DNA of 64,000 bases from Rhizophagus irregularis. Its lineage: Eukaryota > Glomeromycota > Glomeromycetes > Glomerales > Glomeraceae. The stretch lies in the NCBI RefSeq assembly GCF_026210795.1, contig NC_089445.1, positions 1,178,001-1,242,000 of the forward strand, read 5' to 3'. Below are positions 45,487 through 57,296 of the stretch, piece by piece. Position numbers and translations under genes: made by a program. The notes beneath the pieces were generated by a model that was not told where the DNA came from, made no database searches, and worked only from the letters and a program-made list of their open reading frames with translations. How positions within the stretch are numbered: position 1 is the first letter of the stretch; the number at the start of each line of letters is the position of its first letter.

Positions 45487-47880
45487 TTACTTTCTCTTTA
45501 AATTTCTTAATTTTTTCCAACCTTTTGTTAGATTAAAATAAATATAATCATTTGGTACAAAATTTTGATTTTTCATCATTTCTATAAATTGAATAGATTT
45601 TTCAAATTGACCTAACATACAACAACCTTTAATAAAATCACAATATAATAAATAATCAGGTTTAATATTTAATTTTAACATTTCTCTAAAAACTTCTAAA
45701 GCACGAGCTAAATCTCTATGTTTAAATAAATAACAAGTAATAAAATAACGAAAAGTTTTAACATTTGGTTCATCATCAACATCTGAAGAATTTAAAATGG
45801 ATGATTTGAAACTTTGAAATAATCCATCAACTGTTTCAATATCTTTTGATTTCCATAATTTACCAGCCCAATAAAATGCTTCTCTCTGTGATTCTGAAGG
45901 TCGTTTGATTAAATTTCTTTGTTTTGTATTGGGAGAAAGATTTTGTAAAGCTCTTAAAGTGGCACTAACAGGTTGAATATTTTTATTAATCATTTCATCA
46001 TAAACCTTTTTCGCATTATCCTTATTATTTACTTGAACCCAAGCTTTAATTAAACTCGTATAAGTATAAACATTAGGTTCAATAGAATCTTTTTTCAAAT
46101 TTTCAAAATATTCTACAGCTTTATCAACTTGACCTTTTAAAGCAAAACCATCAATTAATATACTATAAGTAACAATTGAAGGATTAATTTCACGTTTTTT
46201 CATTTCTTCAAATAATTCAATAGCCAAATTCATATCTTGAAATCTTTGAGCAAAAGAAGAAATAAATATAGTAAAAAAATAATTATCAGGAGGGAATTTG
46301 AACTTATAATTATCAAAATCTTGTAAGAAATTCTTATATAAACTATAAATTGAATTTTTATCTTTTGATTTTTGTAATAAAATTTTCAAATATAATGTTA
46401 AACTTTTAATATTAGAATTGATTATTGATTGAAATACTTTTTCAGCATTTAAAAAATCCTTGTTTTGAATATAAGCCTTCATTAAAAGTACATTATAAGC
46501 ACGATTTGGTTGTATTTCAAAATGTTTAAATTCATGTAACATTCTATTAATTTCCAAAGCTTTTAAAGTATCTCCTACATTAAGATATCCTTTTAATAAT
46601 GTTGAAAATGTCACAATATCTGGTTTAATTCCTGATTCAATTATTTCATTAAAGAATTTGATTGCCGTTTCCATATCTAATTTAATAACTGAATTATGTA
46701 TTATTACATTATAAGTTATAATATTTGGTTTAATATTATAAGATTTCATTATTTGAAATAATTGTTCACATTTTTCAATATTTAATAATCTCAAATGATG
46801 ATTAATTAAAGTTGTAAATATTTCAATTGTTGGTGATATTTTTTCTTGAATCATCAAATTAAAATATTCCTCTGCTTTATCCATCATATCCATTTTAGCG
46901 AATCCATTAATTAAAGAAAGATAACAAATATGATCAGGTTCAATTCCTCTTATTTCTTTCATTTCTTTAAAATATATTATAGCTTTATCTATATTAAAAT
47001 TTGAACATTCTAATTCAATCATCTTTGTATATAATTTATGATATTCTAATTGTTGTATATCTTTTTTTATTATTATATTAAAAAGATTTCTAATCAAATT
47101 AATCATAATTAAATTATTATTATAATCATAATTTTTAAAATTTTCAAACATTTCATAAATTATTGAGGAATTTGGTAAATAATTATTATCAAATAATAAT
47201 TTTTCCATTATAATTATTGCTTTTTTCTTTTGTTTATATTTTAATAATTCTAAAATTATTAAATGTTTTGTTTCAAAAGTTAATAAATTATTATTATCTT
47301 CAAATTTATCATAAATCCACATAATAGATTTCATTTCATTATCAATACCTGAACCTATTAATTCTTTAATTAAAAGATTTGTAAATTCAGGAAAATTTTC
47401 TATATTATTTAATTCATCAATTTTTGTTTCAACTAATTGTTTAAATAATTTAAAAGTTATTTCAATTTGTTTATTATTATTATCTGTGGATGTAGATGAT
47501 GATGATGATGATGATGATGTAATTTCTGGTGAAATAGTTGTTGTAGTTGTTGTCGTCATTATAGGAGTATTCGTTGAAATCATTGATGATGATGATGTTG
47601 TTGTTGATGATGATGATATTGAAGTTGCTGAAGTTGCTGTTGTTGATATAAATGATGATGATGTTGAAATAAATGATGATGATGAAAAATATTTTTTATT
47701 AAAATAAAAATTTTTTTCATTATTATTATTATTATTCATAATAAAAAAATTTCTTTTTTTTTGTTTTTTACATAAAAAACATTTGATTTCTTTTCTTTGA
47801 ATTAATTTTGTTGTATTATTTATCACGTATTTATTCATTATTGATGATGTTATTATCGTTTGTAATCTAGTCGTGATCAT
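45487..47880 (-). CDS. Mitochondrial pentatricopeptide repeat (PPR) protein
   Basis: An uninterrupted frame of 797 residues. The N-terminus is basic and hydroxylated without acidic residues (MITTRLQTIITSSIMNKY), a good mitochondrial presequence, followed by Ser/Thr/Asn runs (about residues 50-130) made of simple codon repeats. From about residue 290 on there are at least ten PPR units, for example PDHICYLSLINGFAKMDMMD with KAEEYFNLM, PNIITYNVIIHNSVIKLDME, PSIVTYSILIDGFALKGQVD and PNVYTYTSLIKAWVQVNNKD, and a last group near residues 720-780. Such proteins bind organellar RNA and help its processing, stability or translation. The nearest fungal functional match cannot be chosen by eye. No introns. 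Confidence 0.9.
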   Translation of the reverse strand: MITTRLQTIITSSIMNKYVINNTTKLIQRKEIKCFLCKKQKKRNFFIMNNNNNNEKNFYFNKKYFSSSSFISTSSSFISTTATSATSISSSSTTTSSSSMISTNTPIMTTTTTTTISPEITSSSSSSSSTSTDNNNKQIEITFKLFKQLVETKIDELNNIENFPEFTNLLIKELIGSGIDNEMKSIMWIYDKFEDNNNLLTFETKHLIILELLKYKQKKKAIIIMEKLLFDNNYLPNSSIIYEMFENFKNYDYNNNLIMINLIRNLFNIIIKKDIQQLEYHKLYTKMIELECSNFNIDKAIIYFKEMKEIRGIEPDHICYLSLINGFAKMDMMDKAEEYFNLMIQEKISPTIEIFTTLINHHLRLLNIEKCEQLFQIMKSYNIKPNIITYNVIIHNSVIKLDMETAIKFFNEIIESGIKPDIVTFSTLLKGYLNVGDTLKALEINRMLHEFKHFEIQPNRAYNVLLMKAYIQNKDFLNAEKVFQSIINSNIKSLTLYLKILLQKSKDKNSIYSLYKNFLQDFDNYKFKFPPDNYFFTIFISSFAQRFQDMNLAIELFEEMKKREINPSIVTYSILIDGFALKGQVDKAVEYFENLKKDSIEPNVYTYTSLIKAWVQVNNKDNAKKVYDEMINKNIQPVSATLRALQNLSPNTKQRNLIKRPSESQREAFYWAGKLWKSKDIETVDGLFQSFKSSILNSSDVDDEPNVKTFRYFITCYLFKHRDLARALEVFREMLKLNIKPDYLLYCDFIKGCCMLGQFEKSIQFIEMMKNQNFVPNDYIYFNLTKGWKKLRNLKRK

Positions 47881-48188
47881 GTTTTATTTCAAGAAAGAGA
47901 TCGGTTAAAAAGAAAATTTTTTTTTTTTTTACAATTTATATATAAGATAATCATTGAATAAAATGTCACACAAAAATCACACATTACATTATCATCCTAC
48001 GTAACGGGTAACGGTATACTGTAACTACTGTAACATGATGAATGTAACAGCCTAACAGCATATTCAAGACAAATATAGTTTTTTTCTCGTATAATCTGAA
48101 TATATAATGACACGATTATTAAGTAAATGATATAAAAAAATAATATGAAAGGAATTGTAATGAAAAAAAAAATAAACATTTTTTTATT

Positions 48189-49331
48189 TTACATGTAATA
48201 AACAGTAATATCAGGATTTTGGTTCATAAATTGTAAACTACTTGGATTTTTTGAAGCTTTTTCATTATCTACAACATCAGTTGAAAAATGTACTTGAAAT
48301 CTTTTATACCGTCTAGAACTACTCGTTAAACAACTTTTTAATAATTTTTCATTATTATATCTTTTAAATGCCGTAGCAAATCTATCTTGAATTAAATTAC
48401 GGTCTTCATCTGTTTGAACTTTTGTTCCCTATAAAAAAAAATAAAAAAAAATAAATTAATAAAAGGTAATATATATATATATATATATATATAGAAAGAA
48501 AGAAAGAAATTTGATAATAAATAATAAACTTACTTTTTTATCACCATCTACAAATGCCATTAATTCAGGATAATAAAATTTTGCTAAACATGCAAGATAT
48601 ATTTCTAATCGTACCCTTCTTAATTCAATAAAATCTTCTTCAAATCTTCCTGATAATTTATTTATTATTTATAAAAATCTGAAAGATAATGTTAAAAATC
48701 ATTTTAATATTATTATGTACTTACCTTTAGATTGTTTTGGAGGTAATGGAGGTATAACTTCACTACCATATTTTCCTACAAGTTTTTGATGTAATTTATA
48801 GAAATCTGTATACCTTTTATAAATAATAATTTTATTTACATTCCCATCATCTGTCCAAAACTAAAAAAAAATTTATAGATAATCAGAATCAGTTTTACTC
48901 GATACTGATTATCGGATTTTTTTTTTTTTTACTCACCCTACAAACTATTTGATATGAAACATATTGACCTAATCCAAATAATTCTATTCTAGTAGTCCAA
49001 CCTGGAATATGCACCTAATAAAACACAATTATTTTATATATATATATATATAAAGAAAAAAATATTAATTTTAACAATTCATTTTGATAAAATTACCTTA
49101 CAACTAGGATTTACATATACGATGGGTTCTATTATAAAAAAAAATTATCAAATTATAAAAAATTTATCAAATTTATAAAAAATTCAATTTATAAACAATG
49201 AATCGCGTTGAAAGAAGTAAAAAAAAATACATACTTTGTGATAAAGTATCCCATGTTCCGTTTGTAATTAAATATTTTACAGAAGAACCAGCAGTTATAC
49301 TACTATTTAATATTTTACACACAACAGCCAT
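48189..49331 (-). CDS. PX-domain protein
   Basis: Six exons can be joined on the minus strand from ATG 49331; exon 1 is 49235-49331 and the last exon starts near 48430. The result is about 230 residues. Core features: IPGWTTRIELFGLGQYVSYQ, KRYTDFYKLHQKLVGKYG, then IPPLPPKQSKGRFEEDFIEL and RRVRLEIYLACLAKF. The RYTDFYKLH, PPLPPK and RR..LE.YL order is that of phosphoinositide-binding PX domains; Arg of RY and the PPLPPK loop are kept. A short tail (SSSRRYKRFQVHFST) follows. It likely binds PI3P on endosomal membranes. There is no second domain. An (AT)n run of about 24 bases lies in one intron (48468-48492). Confidence 0.85.
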
Positions 49332-51470
49332 CCTTAATAACTTTTTTATAGTTTTTTGAAAAAAAAATATTTTTTTTTTTTTTTTTGAAATAAAAAAAAT
49401 TTTGAAATTGAAAAAAAATTATATTTGTAAAAAAGAGAAAAGATATTTACTATTCTGTTAATTTGTGAATATTTATAGAAAAAATGAAAAAGACCCAGGC
49501 TGAAGGAGAACAATGATCAAAAAGAAGTAATGCAAAGTAAGCGCGCGTAGACAGTATTTCAATTGTATAATTATTAAACTGAGTTAATTCAATGCAAAAC
49601 TACGTATAAAAATTTTTTTTTTTTTTAATTAAGAATTTTTTCTTTTAGAAGAAGTGTTAATCAGAAATTAAATGCTTTAAATGAAACCTATTTCATGTAG
49701 TCATGTGAAATGATAACTATAAGTGGTTCTGTGATAATGCGTTTGCTTACATACTTTTAGTTTCAGCACCTCTAATTTTTAAGTTCCTCCGCCTACTAGC
49801 ATAAAATAACAAACTTTATATAATATTTTTTGAATGCACAAATCAGACTGGAAAAAACTTTTTTTATTTTTGTTTGACAAGAACGGAATAATCTAAGATT
49901 CTAGTATAAAAATTTCGGTCATATCGGTCATATGAACACATAAAACTTAAAAACAGAAAAATTGCCGACATTTGTACAACTTTTGATATCAACTTACAAT
50001 ATTATACTAACTATTGATCAACAATATGATATATTACATGTAACATAATCATGCGATGAGTAAATCTAACATTACTTACATTACGCCATATCGTAACCTC
50101 TTTTCCAGTATTAGTTATATTAGAATATTGAGAGTTCCAAACATGACAGAGAACATATTCTTTTACATCTAATATTCTTTGTTCCAGATATTATAATTTT
50201 TTTTTCCAATTTTCATTCAAAAATTTCCAATAACTTTTTATTCTATTTCCCATTTTTTACGTTCAAAATGTCTAGAATTTTCTTTAATTCCATCAGGTAT
50301 ACTGACATATACTTTTTAGTAAGGTGTATTTGTAGCTAATTTAATATGTTTTTGTTAATTATTGCATTATGACAAATTAATACATCCCGTATTTTTTTTT
50401 TCTTCTGATCATGATGAATTTGTTTTAGATGTTTGTGATGGGCTGTTTCAAGATTTTACTTTTTAAAATAATAACTAAAGTTAAAAATAAATTCAATATT
50501 TATCTCGTTTCGTTAAAAAAGTAATCAAGAGTTTCGTAATATTTAAGGATTTGTAATCCCAAAGAATTGATGCTCTGCATCAGTTTCACATTGACATTTG
50601 ACATCAGGAATGTTATTCTTTTGAAGTAATGCTTTTCAACTTAAAAATATCCAACGTGAAGATGTCCACTGTATTAATTTGCTGTCAAAAGATTAACAAC
50701 GATGATTATTCCATATATACCAATAAATCAAATCCAATCAAAATGTAATACTGACGCCAAAAATTTTAGTACATATAATGGATCCTTTCTAATTATTTTT
50801 ATTACAAAAATCAATTCATTTATCACATCATTATTTGATCTAAAATATTTTCCCTAGTTTTCTTTCGTAATAATTTGTTTATCATCAAAGCATGTGAAAT
50901 TGTGAAGGCTAACATTCCTGTTTGTAATTTCATTAATATTAACAATCGCTCAGATTATTAATTTAATCATGCAAATGCATGCAAGACTTATAACAAATAT
51001 ATTTTCAGGGTTTTGCTTCTTTTGAAATAGATCACTACAACTATCATTATCCATTTATGTTCCAACTATAATAAGATCATGTTTCTTAAAAAAGAAATAG
51101 CCCCATTTTATGATCCATCCCATTTTTTTATAACAGTATACTAGAAACTGGATGTGTTTCTTATTTTAGATTAGGTGTAATTTCAATATTAAAATATTTT
51201 ATATTTAAGTATTAGAGTAGGCTAGTTCGTGCATCCAGTGAACTTTTTATATTTTTGAATAAACCATATCGGCTGATTGGAAAAATCAAGCCAATTAATA
51301 TTTAAGCTCAGTTGATGGGTTCATTATATAACTGATGGGTTACTTATTGTCATTTAGCATATAAAATTATGGGAGGCTTTTCTGATCAGCCGATATGCTG
51401 ATTTTATTAAAATCAAAGATAAATTTTAATTACAAAATATATATATAGTTAATAAAAAAAATTTTAAATA
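49332..51470. other. Intergenic, no gene seen
   Basis: AT-rich. A 15-base inverted pair CATATCGGCTGATTGG and CTGATCAGCCGATATG (about 51268 and 51385, 120 apart) may mark a small worn element. Nothing else is supported. Confidence 0.45.
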
Positions 51471-53748
51471 TTATACTTTTTTCTTTTTCTTTTTGTCTAA
51501 TTTAGATGTTTCCGTAGAATCTTGCTTTTTCTTGTCAGATTTAGGCGTTTCTTTATTTTTCTCATCCTTTTTCTTATCAGATTTTGGCGTTTCGCTAATA
51601 GTTACTTCTTCTTTCTTATCTTTCTTTTTCTTTTTCTTGTCAGATTTTGGTGTTTCTTGAGTAAGTGGTTCTTCACCTTTCTTTTCTTTCTTATCAGATT
51701 TTGGTGTATCTGGAATAGTATTCGCTTCCTTCTTATCTTTCTTTTTACTAGATTCTAATTCTGAAGGTACTACCAGAACATATTTTTCTTTTTCCTCCGA
51801 TTTTGAATCATCATTTTTTGTTTCCTTCTCAGATTCAGCAGTTTTGAGTGCTATTTCCTGAGTTTTTTCAGTATTACTCTTTTTACTTTTTTTCTTTTTT
51901 TTCTTTTTAGTTGACTTTTTACTTTCAGCATTTTCATCTTCATCTTCATCCATCGCATCATCAGATCCCAAATCTTTATGTCTCTTAGGGGATACTCCTT
52001 CTGATTCCGGCGATGCTTTGCGTTTTCCCAAGACTATTTCCGCTTTTTTATCGTTATCGTTCTCTTCATCCTCTTCATCAACATCCATTGCGTCAAGCTC
52101 TTGAATTGCTTTAGTAATTACGTCGATGTTCTTTGTAACAGCTGTACCATGTTCATAAAAATTCAATCTCTCTTCTACCTGGTTTTTCAAGGCTTCACCG
52201 AACACTGATGATGGTTTATCTTTTGAAAATAATCGAAACCACATTAAAGTGACATGCTATATTTAACATTAAAATATAAATAATTTACATACCAGAAAAA
52301 CAGTCGATCCGGGAAGCGATAGTGCATTTGTTTGCCAAAAATCGAGATATTCTGCCTTTATTTTTAGTTCCAGCGCGACCGATAAAAGAGGAATGATATA
52401 ATAGACCATATTTTGGCGTGTTTCCTTTTGTCTTTAGGGCTCTGTTAAAATATCATAAATAATTATTTAAATTTTTTAATTACAAAATAATTTTTACTAT
52501 GCAAAATAATTTATTTATACCTAAACAAAGCTTTTTCTGCACCAAGAATTTGTACGGTTGAAGCGGGATATTTTGAAAGGTTCGTTAAACTTCCAGCATG
52601 TGAAATTAATCTAGCTCCAACAATTTCACCAATTAATGCTGATAAATTAGGAGCAACGTTATGCATCTTGGACAATAAATATTCATGCATTCGTTTTCGG
52701 TAATTAGCTAGTTCAATTACTCGATCCGTAAAACGTACTATATTAATCATATCCAATTCAGATATATCAGTGCCCATTGATGATTTGGCTGCGTCAAGAA
52801 TTTGTTTTGCCTTCGATTCATCCCCAGTTATTTCAATAAGACCATCCAATTGTTCTTCAGTCAGTTCACTCTTATTTTTGATAAATTTGGCAAGTTTGGC
52901 ATACTGATAATTATCATTAACGATTTTAACAAGTTCTGGAAAATGCCATGAATACCATTCCCTAATAAAATAAAGATTTTTTTAAAAAATAATTATTTAA
53001 AAAATAATTAAGAAAGTATAATTTATTACTACCTGACACGCATAGCAAACGTATTCACATCCTTATCCAGTTGATCTAACAATGATATAGCCTGGATAAT
53101 CATATTGTCGGCTCGATTAACATTGAACTTGACTTTGGCTCTAGAATAGCTATGACCTAACCCAAGTTGACCTTTCTCAAGATCATTATCCTTTATCAGC
53201 TGACTCAACATTTTATCTGAATGGAGGCGAATGCCTCGTAAAAGCTCAATAACAAGTTCGCCATAATCACAGTTATATCCTAATTCAGTTTTGATCGAAC
53301 CAGCTAAACTTTTGTCTGCAATACCCAAAATTATACTATTCTTTTTTAAACCAGGTTGTGAAAGATTCGATGTTAAGAATTCTTTGAGATAATCGTTCAC
53401 AACACCTAAAATTCATTAAGATTAGAATATACATATTGTCAAGAAATAAATATCGTTTGAAAAAGAGCTCTAACCTTCGGATATATCATTTGCATTCTCT
53501 AATGCGTGAGCGGCATTTTTAAAAGGAGCGATAGCTTTAAGTTTTATAGTTTTTCCAAACTTTACCAAATCTTCTACAGACTTTTGAACCTGTTCAAGTT
53601 TGACGCCTATTTCTTCACTTTGCAACCGCTCAAACAACGCATATCCAAAAGGAGTTTCAAAAAGCACGAAATTCACCTTTTAAATATAAAGTCGAACAAT
53701 TTAATAGAACTTAAATAAATAATAAATACATATAATTATAAGTACCAT
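51471..53748 (-). CDS. nop56: Nop56, box C/D snoRNP core protein
   Basis: About seven exons. The first holds only the ATG (53746-53748), followed by a GTACTT...AAAAG intron; exon 2 gives [20 protein letters not shown], matching the Nop56 N-terminus, and ends NANDISEG. Next come the NOSIC/coiled-coil part ([40 protein letters not shown]) and the Nop domain ([79 protein letters not shown]). The C-terminal ~200 residues are Lys/Glu/Ser-rich KKE/D tail with several TPKSDKK units. Nop56 with Nop58, Snu13 and fibrillarin guides 2'-O-methylation of rRNA in the nucleolus. About 550 residues, slightly longer than yeast because of the tail. Confidence 0.94.
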
Positions 53749-55910
53749 GCTTATTCACACGTATAAATCAACAGGGAAAAAAAATAGCGCCGATTTTTTT
53801 TTTAAAAAAGATTTTGGCAGATCTCGTGATTAAGTTGATAAAATAGGAAATTGTCTCGGTTCTTATCAAAAATTAGAAAATCGCTTCGTATAGGACAACT
53901 TTTTTGGCGGGAGCATTAGTTGACCATTGACAAATTAAATATCATATCGTAGCTTCGCTATATGAGACTTTATTATTCAAAATTTGGAATAATTTCTACT
54001 AAAAGATCCTACTTTAAGTTTTTACAAAATTTTTGGGAACTTTTGCCGGGTTTAGTATAATGTGATAAAGTTAAGCTGACATGTGTTTCAGTAGTATATG
54101 AAATTATGGTTTATTAGTCACTTTGTTTTTTTATTCTCATTCAGTCTGGTACTTAACCATAACATGTAAGAATAAATTTATATTTGAAAGGAAGAAAATG
54201 AATTGATTTTAAGACATTGATTCCTGATGCTTTATTTTTGTGTTTCTTCCATTTTTTCGGCTTGTACTTTCTATGCCTGCCACATCTTTATAATTTCCAC
54301 CTGACATTAAACTGAGAAAAATATGCCATATAAAAGGGAGACTTTTGTAATGCAAAATTACTCCAATGGTCATTTCATGTGCCATTTAAAAAGTTTAAGC
54401 TTTCCTTATACTTACAGATTTTTTAGTAAAATATCTAATTTCTCAATGAAATTTGAATATAAAGAAAATTGCATTCTTGAAGCCCAAAAATACTATTTTG
54501 CAGCAAAGGTTTTTACAATTCATCAATAAAAGTTCTATTTTGATTATACTGTGAAAAGTTTCTGAAACTGCTTTCTATTTATTTATTAAAGATAAATATA
54601 AAGAATTCATTATAAAAAAAAGATGGATGTATTAGTAAAAGAATATGCTTTTATTGGTAATTGTATATTGTTCAATATATAATAAAAGAGCTTTGATTTT
54701 TATTTAAAATATCTTTTTTTTAATAAATAAATATTATATATTATATTTAAAATAAATAATAATTTTTTTTTTATTTTTATAGTAAATATAAATATTGAGA
54801 TAACAATAAAATAATATAAAATATTCAATTAATCAAATTAGTTAATTAAAAAAATTATTTAAAATTAATTTATAATATTGAATAAATAAATAAAAACTGT
54901 TAATTTTTTATAGTACAGTTATAAAATTATAATATTTTACAATAATGACTTTATAAAATAACTTATAAAACTTTTTAATATACCTTTTTAAAATAATAAT
55001 AATAGATTTTTAAAGAATTAATTATTAGTGAATTTTTGCAATACTATTTATAGTATTTCTTAAAGTTAATATCCTTACATTATAAGATTTAGGTATTTTA
55101 CTAGATATAAAATTTTCACTTTTAATTAGTATTTCTTCTAATTTTAAGGGTATTACATACCACATGATTTTTTTATATATATCATTTGGCAAATTGTTTT
55201 TATATTACGTGTTATAAATAACTAATCATAATACTAATAACCAATAAAATTTAAGTTTGCCTATTCGCAAAAACATATATTCCTATTCGCAACTTCATAT
55301 AAAGATTTTAAAGACTTTTTTTAAAAAATAAATCTTTTAAAGTTGGTAAATAAAGTTCAGGAGCATGGCTTTCTAACCATATAAATCTTATCCTTTTATA
55401 TTAAATATATTAAATATTACAGAAATCTATATTGTACAGAAATTTGCGTTACTATTGCTATATAAATTTGCCATGTCAATAAATATAAAATCTTATATAA
55501 TTCGTAATACTCTTAATAACTTTATTTAACTTAATTCTGATTAAAATTATTATATATCCTCTTATACAAATCCAGAATTTTATAAAGTATCTATAGATAT
55601 TATATAATTTTTAAATCAGATATTTTGCAATTTGTATAATACTTGAAATATTATCAAATTCATTAAGCAATTATTATTTTTTTTTTAATTATACCTAAAG
55701 GATTAAAAAATTAAAATTTTTTGAAAATTTAAAATTTAATATAATATTATTGATTTTTAAATTATATAAATTATTTATTAATATAATATATAATAATTTT
55801 TATTACTTTTTTAATTGCAATATATTTATATAAAAAATACATATAAAATGCAATAAAAACTATAATATATATTACATTTCTAATACTATAGTACTTTTTA
55901 ATAATAATAT
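53749..55910. other. Intergenic AT desert, left part
   Basis: No gene convincingly seen. A short open frame at 54323-54529 on the plus strand has no motif. AT content rises sharply after 54,550. The start holds the Nop56 promoter. Confidence 0.5.
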
Positions 55911-57296
55911 CTAGGGGTGTGGGGGGTCCAACTGGTTGGTTACACGATATAATATACAATAAGTCTAATAAATCAAAACTGTCCTCCATATAAATTCATA
56001 TACATTATTAGTAAATTATGATGATTGGTAAATAAAATACCCCTGCAATTAAAAAAACCAGCCACCCAATTATGTCATCCTTGAAACGTGATCATCTTTA
56101 CATCTGTTTTGTCGTGTCCCAAAGACTTTAAATAACGTTTGACTTTCTTCGAAAAGAAAAAAACAACATTGGCAGTTTTATTTTAGTATTTATGATGAAT
56201 AAATCAATATTTAGAAGTCTAAAACAAGTAAAACAAGTTTATTTATTACAAGAAAACGTTATTTATATAGACTTTTAATTTATAATAACTTTTAAACCTT
56301 TTTTTTTAAAAAAAAAACTGAAAAAAATATTGTCTATAGTAAATGTCTACAATAAATAGTTGTATGCAGTTTTCACTAATAAAAGAAAATGTATTTAATA
56401 AAATTTTAATATAAAAGTGATATTTATTGTTAAAAACATATTTTTCATTGTTTTTTAAAAAAATTTTTTTAATACATATTTCAAAATAATAGTTTTTTTA
56501 ATAAGCTATATTAAAACTTTGACCCGAAACCCAATAACGCTCTAATAGTCATGAAAATTTGCCAATATATGACTCTTACCAACACTAATCTACTCTCAAA
56601 CATCGGCTTTTGAAATGTACATGGTCAAAAGAAAAGTTTTAAGCGAATGTTATTTCGATATATTAAAATAATAAAATTCAAGGGTGACGGTCACAGGTCA
56701 AAAAGTGAAAAATCAGGCACCAATCGGTCACCAATCAGGTAGCTGATTGGTGCCTAATTGGTGACTAATTGGTGCCTGATTGGCATTTTCGCCAAATACC
56801 GTCACCAATCAGGCAGTTTGCTAACTTTGATCCAGTGGTCAGAAAAGAATGAAATATAGCTCATTGGAATCGTCTCAACATGACGAATCTAATGGTAGTA
56901 AAATCTCATTTTTAGGATTAATACTTGATGAGAAATTAAGTAAAATATAAAAATAAAAATGGATCATTTATATTTTATTTAATTTTTTATTAATTATTAA
57001 TCCTAGAGATGCGATTTTACTACCATTAGATTCGTCTTGCTGAGACGATTCCAATGAGCTATATTTCATTCTTTTCTGATCACTGGATCAAAAGTTAGCA
57101 AACTGCCTGATTGGTGACGGTATTTCAGCGAAAATGCCGAATCAGATAATCGTCACCAATCAGGTACCTGATTGGTGACCGATTGGTGACTGATTGATGC
57201 CTGATTTTTCACTTTTCGACCTGTGGGTAGTGGAACAGTTTGGTAATACGAAATTATATTGTATAACCAACCAGTTGAACCCCCTCACACCCCTAG
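55911..57296. mobile_element. 1.4-kb hAT-like non-autonomous element, with a fold-back inserted inside
   Basis: The ends CTAGGGGTGTG and CACACCCCTAG are inverted repeats that continue inward for about 45 bases (AACTGGTTGGTTACACGATA against TATTGTATAACCAACCAGTT). ATAATAT stands directly on both sides (55904-55910 and 57297-57303), 7 of an 8-bp duplication if one base differs. The (C)TAGGGGTGTG type of end is common in hAT elements. The second fold-back copy (56693-57224) lies inside near its right end, so it is younger. No transposase is seen. Confidence 0.85.
56693..57224. repeat. Long-hairpin fold-back element, copy 2 (complete)
   Basis: Both ends are seen: ACAGGTCAAAAAGTGAAAAA at the left and its reverse complement with one change, ending ...TTTTTCACTTTTCGACCTGT. 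It is 532 bases long. The core is nearly the same as copy 1 (1-430); the right arm has an extra ~55 bases with CGGTATTTCAGCGAAAATGC. The arms would pair for about 200 bases. No clear target duplication is visible (GGT on each side is weak). Confidence 0.88.

Noticed and set aside
47486-47707. Plus-strand frame rich in Asp and Val
   Set aside because: It is the antisense of the Ser/Thr/Asn codon runs in the PPR gene's N-terminal region.
51522-51758. Plus-strand Phe/Leu-rich frame
   Set aside because: Antisense of the Lys-rich Nop56 tail; hydrophobicity comes from AAA/AAG codons read backwards.
54323-54529. Plus-strand 68-residue frame
   Set aside because: No recognisable motif or splice context; left as unassigned intergenic sequence.
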